Source: Reticulitermes lucifugus
Taxonomy: Eukaryota; Arthropoda; Insecta; Blattodea; Rhinotermitidae
Length of the DNA: 23,185 bases
Assembly: GCA_026260175.1 (NCBI GenBank)
Contig: JAKCWW010009425.1
Location: 653-23,837 of the forward strand
Direction: 5' to 3'
Below the pieces are notes generated by a model that had not been told where the DNA came from, made no database searches, and was given only the letters and a program-made list of their open reading frames with translations. Below, in pieces: positions 1-9,240 of this stretch. Numbering within the stretch: the stretch's first letter is position 1; each line of letters opens with the position of its first letter. Made by a program: the position numbers and the translations under genes.

Positions 1-73
1 ATTTAACGGACTTTCGGCAATAGCGGACACCCCTTCCCCCAATTAGTCCGTTAAATCGAGGGCCTACTGTACT
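1..73. mobile_element. Pogo/Tigger-like DNA transposon terminus (element runs off the left edge)
   Basis: A perfect 12-bp inverted repeat, ATTTAACGGACT at 1-12 and AGTCCGTTAAAT at 45-56, is followed by TCGAGGGCCTACTGTA ending at the TA near 71. 'Accession-to-TA' ends of the form ..CGAGGT-CTACTGTA with repeated 'ggattaa/ttaatc' blocks are typical of pogo/Tigger-type elements in insects. Only this end is visible, so superfamily assignment is tentative. The adjacent SINE (84-329) appears to have inserted right at this TA. Confidence 0.35.
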
Positions 74-83
74 AGTTTTCCTT

Positions 84-329
84 GGGGCACGCGGTGCGCT
101 ACAAGCCGGAAGGTTGCGGGTTCCATTCCCGATGGTGTCATTGGAATTGGGTCGACTCAGCCTCTAACAGAAATGAGAACCAGGAGTATTTCCTGGGGGT
201 AAAGGCAGCTGGTGCGTAGGGCTGACAACCTTACCACCTTCATGTGCTGACTGTCTTGAAATCTGGGAGCCTCGACCTCCTGGAACACAAAGGGGCTGTC
301 CAGGCCTGTACAGGGATTGCTTTACTTGT
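84..329 (+). mobile_element. tRNA-derived SINE, family A, complete with target-site duplication
   Basis: The head is tRNA-like: a decayed A-box region near 84-100 (ggggcacgcggtgcg) and a B-box-like GGGTTCCATTCCCG at 118-131. The body holds 'cctgggggtaaaggcagctg' and 'agggctgacaacc'; the 3' part is AGCCTCGACCTCCTGG (from 268). It is bracketed by a 14-bp direct repeat matching at 13 positions: TACTAGTTTTCCTT at 70-83 and TACTAGTTTTCTTT at 330-343, a target-site duplication of the size made by LINE-driven insertion. The body is 246 bp. A second copy of its 3' part is at 3140-3218, showing this is a dispersed family. SINEs of this kind are transcribed by RNA polymerase III from the internal boxes; this B box is off-consensus (C for G at the key position), so activity is doubtful. 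Confidence 0.8.
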
Positions 330-463
330 TACTAGTTTTCTTTACCACTAAACAAATACAGAGCAATGGTAACAGAACTCCCTAGTTTTAAAGTTTATTT
401 TAAGACGTATTATGTGGGGTGTGTTATGATATATTATGCAACTCACAAAGTTTTCAAGCATCC

Positions 464-1410
464 TTAATAAGTCTCACTGTAAGGACCGTTTGTAGTCCTG
501 CAGATATCTGGGCGGTATTCAATTTTGTCTCACATATAATGAAGCATGTCCGTGGTGACTCGGACTTCAACAGCACAAATTCTCTCTCTCGCAGGTGACA
601 TCAATCACGGATTCTCTGCATAGACTATCTTTTCCACATATCCCCACATGAAAAAATTCAGTGGTGTAAGATCTTGCTCCTTGGAGGTCAAGTTATTGGT
701 GCACTTCTTCCAGACCATCGATTAGGAAATCTGGGATGCGGAGCATGTCGAACATACCTGAAATGGCGTGGAGGGACGCGGCCTGTTGGAAAAATAATTT
801 AGTTTCTTTATCACTTTCAATATTTTTAATTCGTGTTGAAGCAAACAGTTACAAGAAGTCGAGACGAATGTTTCTTTAACAGCGTTTTCTGGAAAAATGA
901 AAGGTTCTACTGCACAGCCATAAAGAAGTCCACACCACACGTTCTCTTTCGGGATGTCGCGGATGTACTCAAAACTTGCGTGAGGCTGCTCTGCACCCGA
1001 GACTTGACAGCTGCCTTGATTAACATGACGATTCCAGTGAAACATAGCTTCGTGTGTGAAAATAACTCGTGTTAGGAAACTGGTCTTCAATAATTTCACT
1101 TGACATTAAATTTGCACATTCAACTCTTTTTGGGGGACCAGCTTACTTGATTTAATATCTGAAGTTGAACTCTGCAAGCATGAAATCTCGGCCTCTTATG
1201 CAACACACGTTGCATCGTGGTTTTGGATACACCAAGTTGCTAACTGCGAAGATCGACAGATTCCTTTGGAGTCCGTACCCACGATACATTTCATGCCTTC
1301 AGTATCCTCTTCTGAAGTCCGCGTTCTTCCTGGTGATTTTTGCTTTAACACGGTCTCTGTTTCTAAGCCGATTATGAATCCATCTGCTATTTGGAATTTC
1401 TTTTCCGTCT
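464..1410 (-). pseudogene. Decayed Tc1/mariner-superfamily transposase
   Basis: Reading the minus strand from about 1410 to 464 in changing frames gives an ordered series of transposase segments. First is a helix-turn-helix region (RTPKESV..., QLGVSKTTMQRVLHKRPRF, about 1280-1165, one in-frame TAG). Next is a linker, PKRVECANLMSSEIIED (about 1137-1088). Then comes the DDE core beginning FLTRVIFTHEAMFHW (about 1080-1040), with NPH-like QPHASFEYIRDIPKENVWCG. Later segments are FQQAASLH (near 760) and DLTPLNFFMWGYVEKIVYA (near 665-610). The C-terminus is MLHYM*DKIEYRPDICRTTNG ending at TAA 464-466. Families of this type have D-E-A and QQD; here the first reads HEA and the second QQA, so two catalytic aspartates are gone. 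There are at least two frameshifts and several stops. It cannot make an active enzyme. Related families are often annotated as Tc3- or mariner-like; I do not assign a subfamily. Confidence 0.85.
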
Positions 1411-1420
1411 ATAACTCAAT

Positions 1421-1690
1421 GGGGCCGGGATAGCGTAGTCGGTACAGCGACTCACTACAGGCTGGGCGGTCCGGGGATCAAATCCCAGTGGGGGCGGGAT
1501 TTTCCGCACCCGTCCAGACCGGCCCTGGGGCTCACCCAGCCTCCTATACAATGGGTACCGGTTCATTCCCAGGACTAAAGCGGCTGAGGCGTGGCGTTAA
1601 CGACCCACCCACATCTAGAGCCGAGGTTACAGAAAGAGTAGAGCTATATATCTACTCCCCCTCTGTGACTTCATGGTATGTTATAGAGTG
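1421..1690 (+). mobile_element. tRNA-derived SINE, family B
   Basis: The head has an A-box-like TAGCGTAGTCGG at 1431-1442 and a B-box-like GGGGATCAAATCCCAG at 1472-1487, spaced as in a tRNA promoter. The body contains 'cgtccagaccggccctgggg', 'agcctcctatacaatggg' and the CT/GA-rich 'gagctatatatctactcccc', then 'cttcatggtatgttata' at the 3' end. The same body order is seen in a more worn copy at 5291-5436. I find no convincing target-site duplication, so ends are approximate. It sits just upstream (in transposase orientation) of the transposase remnant and may have interrupted its 5' region. Short open frames across it are incidental. Confidence 0.8.
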
Positions 1691-3139
1691 AACTTCACCT
1701 TTTACCTTGACACAGTCAGTGTACTCAACGGTTACAGTCGAGATGGAACTCGGCAAACCACCTCACTGCAGTTTCTCCCGAACGGAGGTCATACTACTTA
1801 CAGCGCTAGACACAAAGTTTTATTGCCACAGAGAAAGTCGAGTGTGCATGCGCATGCTCAAGCTCAAACAGGCACGGGATGAAGGCAATGAGTTGCTCAA
1901 CATTTTGCAACAATGTTCATAATTATATGATCGAAAACAGACGAGATAGTCAACTTTGAAATTAGGGACATCCTTTTGATGCCTCTATATTTTAAACACA
2001 TTTGGATTAAATTCTTGTGAATGTTTAGCGCACAGCCGGATAAAAATTGTGCGACAAATTTAATTTTGGGCCGTAACAGTCCCTATGACCCTCAATTTAC
2101 AAAATTCGTATATTAAAAATGTACAAAAAACTACTCTTCTTACAAAAATACGTACATTACAATTTACACAAACTATCCTTCTCCAAAATGGAGTATGCTG
2201 AAAGAAATGGAAGGTTGTGTCAGTTTATTGTGAAATGTTTCCGCTGTTGCTGATTTCTGTTGAGACAAGAATTTTTGGGGTTTAGTCTTCACAGCTGCAA
2301 AAGTTTATGTTATGCGTGTCACAACCTAGAAGAACAAAATCTAATCATACATTACACTTGTACATATAAATAAATAAACACAAAATCAATGATAGATACA
2401 AGCAACAAAGAATGTGTTTGGATACCTTGTGTACTTGGCACAAACACTCGTACTGACAATAAAATTTCAAATAGTGCATTTGAAGCTTCCTTCGTAAGTG
2501 CTTGCCATGCGGACCACAAAATATGTACATTCTGTTACGATTTTCCCAAAATACCTGGCTCTTGGCGAAGGACACTCACTTCGAAATTCACGAAAGTACA
2601 TTGAATCAAAAGTGCACAAAGGAGACTTCAGTAAAGAAACCACGTTCGCACGTATCGGGACACAAATCGTAATATTCCTTGAGGCACAAAATCTAAAAAT
2701 ATATTAACGCTTCTGAAATACTGCCTACGACACGACACTTCCAATTCCGAAGCCTCGTAACTCCGTAACGAGAGAAGTGCGGGCCGTTCGTTAAACAGAT
2801 ATACCACCACGGTTTGAGAAATTATTGGAAAGAGGATACTCTGAAATTAATTTTGTAGAAGAACTGACGGCTGGCATATATTTAACTTGCACTGAGTCCA
2901 TTTTATACCGTAGGACGTACAGCGACCCAGATTTTTCGTAAAAGTGAAACATATGCAGTAGACTTTCCTTCAATATTTCAACATTTGTAGTTCTCTGTTG
3001 GTGAATATTGTGAGTGTATGGACATTTTGAATAGACAGACCAGCAGACTCCCCCCCCCCAGCCAATGATCATACAATGCCTTGTTCTGTCTCTTTAGACT
3101 TGCCTATTAACTGGATCGGTAGGCCTACTCTGTTGTAAA
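1691..3139. other. Unassigned AT-rich DNA
   Basis: No gene or recognised element. Noted only: a near-palindrome around gtgcatgcgcatgc (about 1842-1855), several gtaca/tgtac-rich stretches near 2105-2170, and a run of ten C at 3050-3059. Open frames here are below 95 codons and match nothing I know. Confidence 0.5.
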
Positions 3140-3218
3140 ATCATCGGTACATGTGGTGTGCAGCCTCAACCTCCTGGAACCCTAAGGGCCTGTCCAGGCT
3201 TGTAATGGGTTAGCTTTG
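3140..3218 (+). mobile_element. SINE family A, 3' fragment
   Basis: CAGCCTCAACCTCCTGG (from 3161) followed by 'aaccctaagggcctgtccag' and 'gcttgtaatgggttagctt' aligns position for position with 268-325 of the complete SINE, differing mostly by transitions. The tRNA-like head is absent, as in a 5'-truncated insertion. Confidence 0.75.
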
Positions 3219-3434
3219 TATGTGTTATGCATACAAATAGTGAGAAATGTGTTACACATTCAGATATTTAGGGTATGTGTTATGCAATTAAAATATTGAA
3301 TACGGCAACAATAATTTGAGGGTACGATACAAGTGGAAGAGCTTCAATAAGCTTTACGTTGTGTTCACCGTGCATTTTGATATCACTCGACAATTAAACC
3401 AACAAATACACTTTATTTCTTAAGCATGTCCATT

Positions 3435-3479
3435 AACCCTACATATGTTTCGGCTGCAATACAGCCATCATCAGGAGTT
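3435..3479 (-). ncRNA. Hammerhead-ribozyme-like motif, left arm
   Basis: On the minus strand: stem I strand GAACTC, core CTGATGA (3474-3468), an extra T, stem II GGCTG-TATTG-CAGCC (five perfect pairs), GAAA (3451-3448), self-complementary stem III ACATATGT (3448-3441), the would-be cleavage nucleotide A (3440), then GGGTT (3439-3435) closing stem I with one G-U pair. The extra T between the core and stem II departs from the canonical fold and could weaken or abolish cleavage. Confidence 0.55.
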
Positions 3480-3634
3480 CAAGGTCACGTTCACTTCAAC
3501 ATTCACTAATCCATTTGGTGTCACCACATATACACCACAATGTATGTAACCGCTAATAGAAACTTGACATACATTGTGGTGTATATGTGGTGATACCAAG
3601 TGGATTAGTGAATGTTGAAGTGAACGTGACCTTG

Positions 3635-3679
3635 AACCCCTGATGATGGCTCTATTGCAGCCGAAACATATGTAGGGTT
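3635..3679 (+). ncRNA. Hammerhead-ribozyme-like motif, right arm
   Basis: Stem I AACCC (3635-3639) pairs perfectly with GGGTT (3675-3679). The core is CTGATGA (3640-3646), then an unpaired T (3647), stem II GGCT (3648-3651) with AGCC (3659-3662), GAAA (3663-3666), stem III ACATATGT (3666-3673) and the candidate cleavage position after A3674. Such a very short stem III is known for Penelope-like hammerheads, which are thought to work as dimers. One stem II pair present in the left arm is lost here (G to C at 3652). Confidence 0.55.
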
Positions 3680-3730
3680 AATGGACATGCTTAAGAAATA
3701 AAGTGCATTTGTTGGTTTAATTGTTGAGTG

Positions 3731-5290
3731 AGCTTCAATAACTTAATTTCATTTGTCTATTCACCCAGTAAGCTGTATGCTTAGTTATTCGGCTATTTTA
3801 CGAGATCTATCATAACTTCTGAGGTCAAGTAACGTGGAATTAGATATGGTAGGATAAAAAGACATAAATCCGGGGAAAATTAGGAGGAAGCGGTCGTGAC
3901 GTATTGTAGAATAATTCTGTTAGTAGTATAGAAAGGCTGATCCATCAGAAAATGAGATTATGTGCCAGGGTTTGGACTGCGCACATCCTGAAATGATGTG
4001 AGATGACAATCCGCTAAGTAAGACTCATAGAAGTGAGGAACTTACCGATGGCACTTACGTTAGACGGACGTATCGGTCTATGTGTAGGAATGTGACACAA
4101 ATGGACACATAATGGAACAATGATTTTAATGTAGAAGATTACAAGCGTTTTAAATAAAAATAAAATAACGTGGAAATAAGAAGGATGAAGAAAGAAACTG
4201 TGACACTTCACAACGAGCAACATCGCAATTTCAGACTGTGAAAAAAGCTGTGACTGACGAATATGTGACTCAGATGTGAAAATAAAAAATTCATTTCGGT
4301 GAAAAAAAAACATCTCCCAAAATCCCTGCTTGAAAGACTATAAGGAGATGTGAGAATAACATGAAGACTTATATTAGAGCAACAGGATGCCAAATTGAGA
4401 AATGAATGAAACTGGAGCAAAATCGTGCCCAACTGCAGGTTTCGATATTCAGGTTTTTCTAACATATTGTTAGCTTTTATAAGATAAGCGAGCCAGACAA
4501 ATTGTGAGAAAATTGTGAACTAAACTTTGAATAAGTAACCCTGCTGACGTTCTAAGCATGTGATCAATTAAGAAGTCACGAAGACATCTACTTCAAAACC
4601 TACAAAAATTCTCAACAACAAAACCTGGGTCAATCCTTCTGTTAGGAGTCAATTTTAATTTCAAGAAGCTAATCCCCAATGCCAAGATTGTTCTATCACT
4701 GTGCACTCAATGATTCCATTATCACAATCCATTACCTGCAGTACGGACGAGACTACTCAGCAAATGAAAATTACAATCCCAAATCGCCATTATCCACAAT
4801 ATCAATTTTTTGCATCCCACATTAAGAGTACTGCACAATGTGCTGTTTTATGGGCTTTTACTTCTAACGGTGCCACCCTCACATCGTCAAATTTTCCATT
4901 TCTGTTGTTATACGATATGCTTTAATGCGGTTATGTTTCCTCTGTGAAGTGGTAATGAAAGCGAGGCATGCTTGATTCTTTCTGACTCGATTTGATTTTA
5001 TTACGTTATTGTTTTAACATCCATTGTCCTGCTCGCTGAAAGTAATCAATTTCTCTCATTCTGGTCACACTTCTTCGTAAGGTAACCTAAAAGTTACTGA
5101 TGCAGCTTTCCTGCTGTTATCGTGATGATAACAAGCATGTAGCTGTGTTGTTAGAACATTGCTGATGCGGGTTCGCATCGCCGACTGATCTTCGGTGCAA
5201 CTGTCCCATTTTATCTGCGCTTAATCCGGTCTTGCATGACGGGCGATGAATGTGCAATAAATTGCACTGTGATTTATCTAGTGGACGTCG
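3731..5290. other. Unassigned DNA
   Basis: No gene or clear repeat recognised. The stretch 3840-4470 is purine-rich on the plus strand (many 'gaagaaag/gaataagaag' strings), which creates the long pyrimidine-coded open frames of the minus strand at 4014-4465; their composition (F, S, L rich) fits chance. Confidence 0.5.
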
Positions 5291-5436
5291 GTATAGGTAT
5301 AGCTGGGTCGATACAGCAACTAGGCTACGGGCTGTATGACCAAAAATCGGAGTTACATTTCCGGAAAAGGCAAGCAATATTTCTCTTCCCCAAAGCCCCA
5401 GACCAGCTCTAGGGCCCTTCCGGCCTCCTATACAGA
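5291..5436 (+). mobile_element. SINE family B, worn copy
   Basis: The order 'ggtatagctgggtcgatacag ... agccccagaccagctctagg ... cggcctcctatacaga' matches the 1426-1555 part of the complete family B copy, with many substitutions and an altered B-box area. It ends where the complete copy continues with 'atgggtaccgg', so the 3' half is missing or unrecognisable. The overlapping minus-strand open frame (5117-5497) is incidental. Confidence 0.6.
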
Positions 5437-6013
5437 TTTTCTTACGAGACATTGACATTCGTACATTCATTCTGTTGCTCAACACCGATCGAGGCAAGGC
5501 TTGAGACTCTCATAGTCGCAGTGCTGAAGATGAATGAACTATGATCACTCGGGACGTCCGGTAACTGTTTACCAGTCGAAATAGCGTAACATCATAGAAA
5601 ACTTAAATTTTCGAAACTCAACTTATTCATATTAGTGAATGGCCCTGTTCTCGCCCTCATGTAAAAAAGTGGGGGAAACATAATCAGTTGGGCCCCCATA
5701 CACAGAACCCTTCTGATCAAGGCACGGGGGTTGAGAAAACCTTTCGGCTGAAATGCATGGGTGCTTCTCCCAGCTATTTTGCCTGAGAAAGCAGACAGCT
5801 TTCTCCGAAATGCCTTTTAAATCGTTAATTTTTTAAACACTGAACGACGGACAAAATACAAAAGTGTCAAATATTGATGACTGACGTAAACAATTTCTCG
5901 GAACGCTTCGTGAGTGTAAGTAACTGTCGGGTTCTCAGAATCTCTGGCTGAATAACGCTAGTCTATACGTTTCGCTCTTCCCCAGTGACTGTCAGACGAA
6001 CGAAACCTCGAAT
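5437..6013. other. Unassigned DNA upstream of the splice-like site
   Basis: No gene or known repeat recognised. A weak inverted pairing exists around 5695-5735 (gggcccccat and cacgggggtt), too short to call. Confidence 0.4.
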
Positions 6014-6055
6014 CTAATTTTGTTTTTGTCGTTTTTTCTTCTGTTTCAGGTAAGT
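6014..6055 (+). promoter_or_regulatory. Candidate recursive (zero-length exon) splice site
   Basis: A branch-site match CTAAT (6014-6018, branch A at 6017) is followed by a polypyrimidine tract of 30 nt (6018-6047; 26 pyrimidines), then CAG ending at 6049, immediately followed by GTAAGT (6050-6055). The branch A is 32 nt from the AG. A 3' splice site fused directly to a consensus 5' splice site is the known hallmark of ratchet points in long insect introns (described in Drosophila genes such as Ubx). It is the only site in the window, by reading, where all four elements coincide. It could instead be an ordinary 3' splice site of an exon beginning GTAAG; that exon's first frame stays open for only ten codons (stop TAA). 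Confidence 0.5.
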
Positions 6056-6149
6056 TCAGCCAACACAGGCACTGAGGCGTAATATTTAAGCTGCGGCATC
6101 AGACAGGATTTGAACTCATAAACGTTTTGGACTTTTTCCATGGTATGTA

Positions 6150-6201
6150 TTGAAATACAATACACTATGCTTCGGGGACAGGATCGGTTCCCGTCTTCAG
6201 G
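6150..6201 (-). repeat. Penelope/hammerhead-like motif, decayed
   Basis: The minus strand reads CCTGAAGACGGGAACC, then GATCC, then TGTCCCCGAAGCATAGTG. CTGAAGA fits the CUGANGA core, GGGA/TCCC can form stem II, and CGAAGC stands where CGAAAC is expected. This matches the pattern of the better copies at 3384-3730, so it is probably a remnant of another Penelope-like terminal sequence. Confidence 0.45.
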
Positions 6202-7086
6202 CTTACTTCTTCCAAAACAACTGTTACTACGTGATAATCATATACACTGTAATTAAATCTGGATTAACGTCGAATTAGTATATACAATATATTCCAATAT
6301 CAGTTTATAAAATACGGTTATACAAATCCCACTAAACATCAAATACACAAAGTACACAACTTTTAACAAAAAAGCAATCGGTGAGAAAATTAAATGGTTC
6401 TGTTCAAACACAGATGTAAGTGACGTAATGTATACATTATGAAATGGACTGGTGACGCTCCAGAATAAAATATAAAAAGAACTGAGCAAATAAGATAGCA
6501 CGATAGCTATTGGAAAATTATATTTGACGGCTCTGACTTCAATGCGTTTTTGCTAGAGTGTGTGAGGCTTAGATTCGTATTGTAATTAGTTTTTGTGTCT
6601 GTGTAAACCCAAGGATTTTACTGTGCGATGAGGTTTACTCAGATCACATCTCATTTTTGAAACGTTATTGCTTGTTTAACCCGAAAATTACTTTAGATTT
6701 GTTTATTTAGAACCTTATCAAAGTTAATTTCGTAACTCTGAGTACAGTCACGGGCTGAGTAAGGTGAAGCCCCTACTAGACATATATGGCAGGCCTAAGA
6801 TAAACCTCTGAACGTTTTCAGGAGTAGCATATTTATGCTTGGAAGGTATCCGGTGTGAAATGTCGGCCCTTTTAAATTTTAGCGTCATATTTCTCAGTTC
6901 TTCCAGGCGATTGTCATGACAGTGCCTTGGCCGCCTCCATTCCAGTCCTGTCTACTAATCATTCGTCACAAACTTCCCATCACACACCATGCAATATAAT
7001 ATCTGAACTCCAAACAGCAACGTTACAGGACGTGTATTGATAAACCTATAGGTGAGTGTGCGTCACTGACAATGACTAAGAAAAAA
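6202..7086. other. Unassigned AT-rich DNA
   Basis: No gene or repeat recognised. The minus-strand open frame 6253-6501 is a very hydrophobic chance frame in AT-rich sequence with no neighbouring signals. Confidence 0.5.
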
Positions 7087-7330
7087 CTCAATAAAGCCTC
7101 AGACTTGCAGTCGGGAGGTGCCGGGTTCGAATATCGGCCGAACATCGACCGCGCTGACTGAGTAATTTCGTGGTTTTCCTCAGCCCATCTACTAAAATGC
7201 CAAGAACAGCCTCAAATCAGGCTAAAACATTGCCTTCTGCATCCTCTCCAGTGCATTAATCATCCATCAACGAAACATTCGACGCTATATAGCACGAGCT
7301 GCTAACAGCATCTTCAAATACACCATAAAC
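7087..7330 (+). mobile_element. tRNA-derived SINE, family C, 5' end degraded
   Basis: The B box is near-perfect (GCCGGGTTCGAATATCGGCC, about 7120-7139), preceded by an anticodon-arm-like 'cttgcagtcgggagg'. The body shows 'gtggttttcctcagccc' (about 7171-7187), a feature of many insect tRNA SINEs, then 'gacgctatatagcacgagc' and an A-rich tail 'ataaacaaataaataa' (about 7325-7341). The A-box region is not recognisable, which suggests 5' decay. Confidence 0.7.
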
Positions 7331-7341
7331 AAATAAATAAT

Positions 7342-8007
7342 CCATGAATAGATGAAACCATTCTTTCATTCGGGATGAAAGTCAGTCTAGCAGCACGTAA
7401 TTTTATAAAGTGTTCAGTCAGAAATGGTAGACACAAATGAGTCTCAGTACTTGTGCATTATTTATCAAGATGCTATGTAAAATCAATTTCGCTAAACCAA
7501 ACCCACTTTGTGTGAAATTCTATAGCTGTTTGTAACTTCCGCTAGCATTGTGAAAATCTGACGTATTGTGCAATCCGAAGGCTGTTGTTCTCCAAGGTTG
7601 AGAAGGAAATAACCTAGAGGAAGGAACGTCGTATCGCTGAATGCATTGCAGACGGATTCTACAGAATGAAATTCAAAGGAGTCAAGTCAAATAATTATTT
7701 GTGTCTGATATGCGTAGTATTCATCTTCTAGTTAAGAACAAAATCCTTGCACCATTTTTGTTACACTGGCAGTCTATAACGTCCTTTATTCGTATCTGTG
7801 ATTTTTATAAAGGATTCTACGGCACTAAATCGAGATACACAACGCCACTAACACAAATTCTGCCATTATACATTCGTGTCACTTCAACACTTTCTATATT
7901 ACAAAACATATATTCTTAAAATCCATCTCAATATTACTAACGAAAAGGCCGGCTGCAATTCAACTACCCATCATTTATTTCTTATTTCCACTCCTCATAT
8001 ACCGAGC
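7342..8007. other. Unassigned AT-rich DNA
   Basis: Nothing recognised. The 72-codon frame at 7701-7919 has no supporting signal. Confidence 0.5.
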
Positions 8008-8215
8008 AGGTTGACAACGCGTTAACGCTCTCCACCTGTAATTGAGAGATGACCATTTCGAAACCCGGCATGGGACTATGCTGACAGATATTTCTAGTGA
8101 TTTTCCTCAGCATCTCCAGGCCAATGCTACGGCAGTTTCCTTCCAAATCCTTTCCAATTCATCTTACCATCGACGCTAATGTGGTCTGAGATACCGACAC
8201 ACTCGTAAAATAAGC
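8008..8215 (+). mobile_element. tRNA-derived SINE, family C-like, worn
   Basis: A tRNA-like block 'gcgttaacgctctccacctg' (8019-8038) is followed by a decayed B box (ATTTCGAAACCCGGC, about 8055-8069) and the body signature 'gattttcctcagcatctcc' then 'ggccaatgctacggcagttt'. This follows the common insect-SINE order of 'ttttcctcag' and 'caggcgaatgccggga'. The 3' end near 'actcgtaaaataagccgg' is approximate. Confidence 0.6.
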
Positions 8216-8924
8216 CGGAAGGGAAAAACCAAACTCTGACCAGCTTTCTTCCCTTCAATTATCACTTTCGAATGTCTCCCCCCGTCATTCAAAAACCTGA
8301 TCTGCTTTACATAAAAAATCAAATTACATATTTATCATTCACCTAGCAGTTCCGAATAAGCAGCTGTCACCTGAATAAGTATGTTAGAATGACAAGTTTC
8401 CATGGAAATGGCGTGAGAGCCATATAATATACCCAGTGGGCCATAAACTATTTCCTACTGTATAAGTAAACTTTCGAACTCTGTCTCGGCTTTCCAAGGG
8501 AATGCTGCTTAAAAACGTTGCCCCCACCAAAATTCTGCACGCGTTTCTTACTCGTCCCATATGAGCTACATGTCTAGGAGTGTAAATTAGCCGGCGAAAT
8601 TCATTACTGTGTAAACTTTAATTTCAAAATTATTAAACTTTAAATGCGAACACTCTGTTTTTAAGTAAGTATTTGTAGCTTGCTTTATTTGCCATTGTGT
8701 TGTACCAGTCTAACAACTGCACAACATAGCTGTCAAAGTAATTGGATGTTAATTGTACACTGCAGGCCTACATCATAATGCTTATCATTGTCTGTGTGAG
8801 CAGCTAACATAACATCGGTCGTTTTGTAAGCGACACATCAAGCATTATTTCCACATCGAGCTAGCGAGCTGCTTTATATTTTAGGACGAGCGGTATACAG
8901 GCACTTAACCCTGTAAAGCTCAGT
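8216..8924. other. Unassigned DNA
   Basis: No gene or repeat recognised in this stretch. Confidence 0.5.
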
Positions 8925-8999
8925 GGTTAACATATTGTACCGCCAGGTATACGATTGTGTCACGTTTTGGAGCACATGCTGCTTCTTTCTTCAGGGTTA
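8925..8999 (-). repeat. Penelope/hammerhead-like terminal sequence
   Basis: The minus strand reads CCCTGAAGAAAGAAGC, then AGCATGTGCTCC, then AAAACGTGACAC. CTGAAGA matches the hammerhead core and AGCA/TGCT lies where stem II would be. AAAAC replaces GAAAC. Beyond it, 'atcgtatacctggcggtac' runs towards 8925. On the plus strand the same DNA imitates a tRNA A box (AGCTCAGTGGTTAAC), which I do not accept as a tRNA. Confidence 0.5.
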
Positions 9000-9240
9000 C
9001 AAAGTCGGTAGTATTCTATAGACATAATGAACGTAATATAATTACATAATTATAACGTCGTAGCAGTTAAAGGATAGAAATAAATCAACAATACTTCATA
9101 GATAGAAAAAGCTTAATTATAAGACGCCAGCAAATTATTTAAATTTGACTTTCAAACTGTAGATTTTAATTTTGTAAGTAAATTACATTTAACACGAACA
9201 AACTAAGCCCTGTAATTTTAAATTTCGATTTGCAATGAAT

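Larger units (their letters stand above)
3384..3730. repeat. Near-perfect 164-bp inverted repeat, Penelope-like retroelement termini
   Basis: Left arm 3384-3547 and right arm 3567-3730 are each 164 nt, separated by a 19-nt spacer (3548-3566). Comparing the right arm with the reverse complement of the left, I count six substitutions and no indels (about 96% identity). Each arm contains CTGATGA, a short hairpin and GAAAC ATATGT, the order found in hammerhead ribozymes that are known to lie in the terminal repeats of Penelope-like elements. No reverse transcriptase is visible in either arm. Alternatives are a foldback MITE or an inverted tandem insertion of a non-autonomous Penelope derivative; equal arm length without indels argues for a single recent event. 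Confidence 0.85.

Noticed and set aside
583..596. Pyrimidine tract plus CAG|GTGACA as a second splice site.
   Set aside because: It lies inside the antisense of the transposase remnant, and GTGACA is a weak 5' splice site.
5117..5497. 126-codon minus-strand frame.
   Set aside because: It crosses a worn SINE in antisense and shows no motif.
8925..8970. tRNA A-box look-alike AGCTCAGTGGTTAAC on the plus strand.
   Set aside because: No B box at the required spacing and no cloverleaf; the reverse strand fits a Penelope-like end better.
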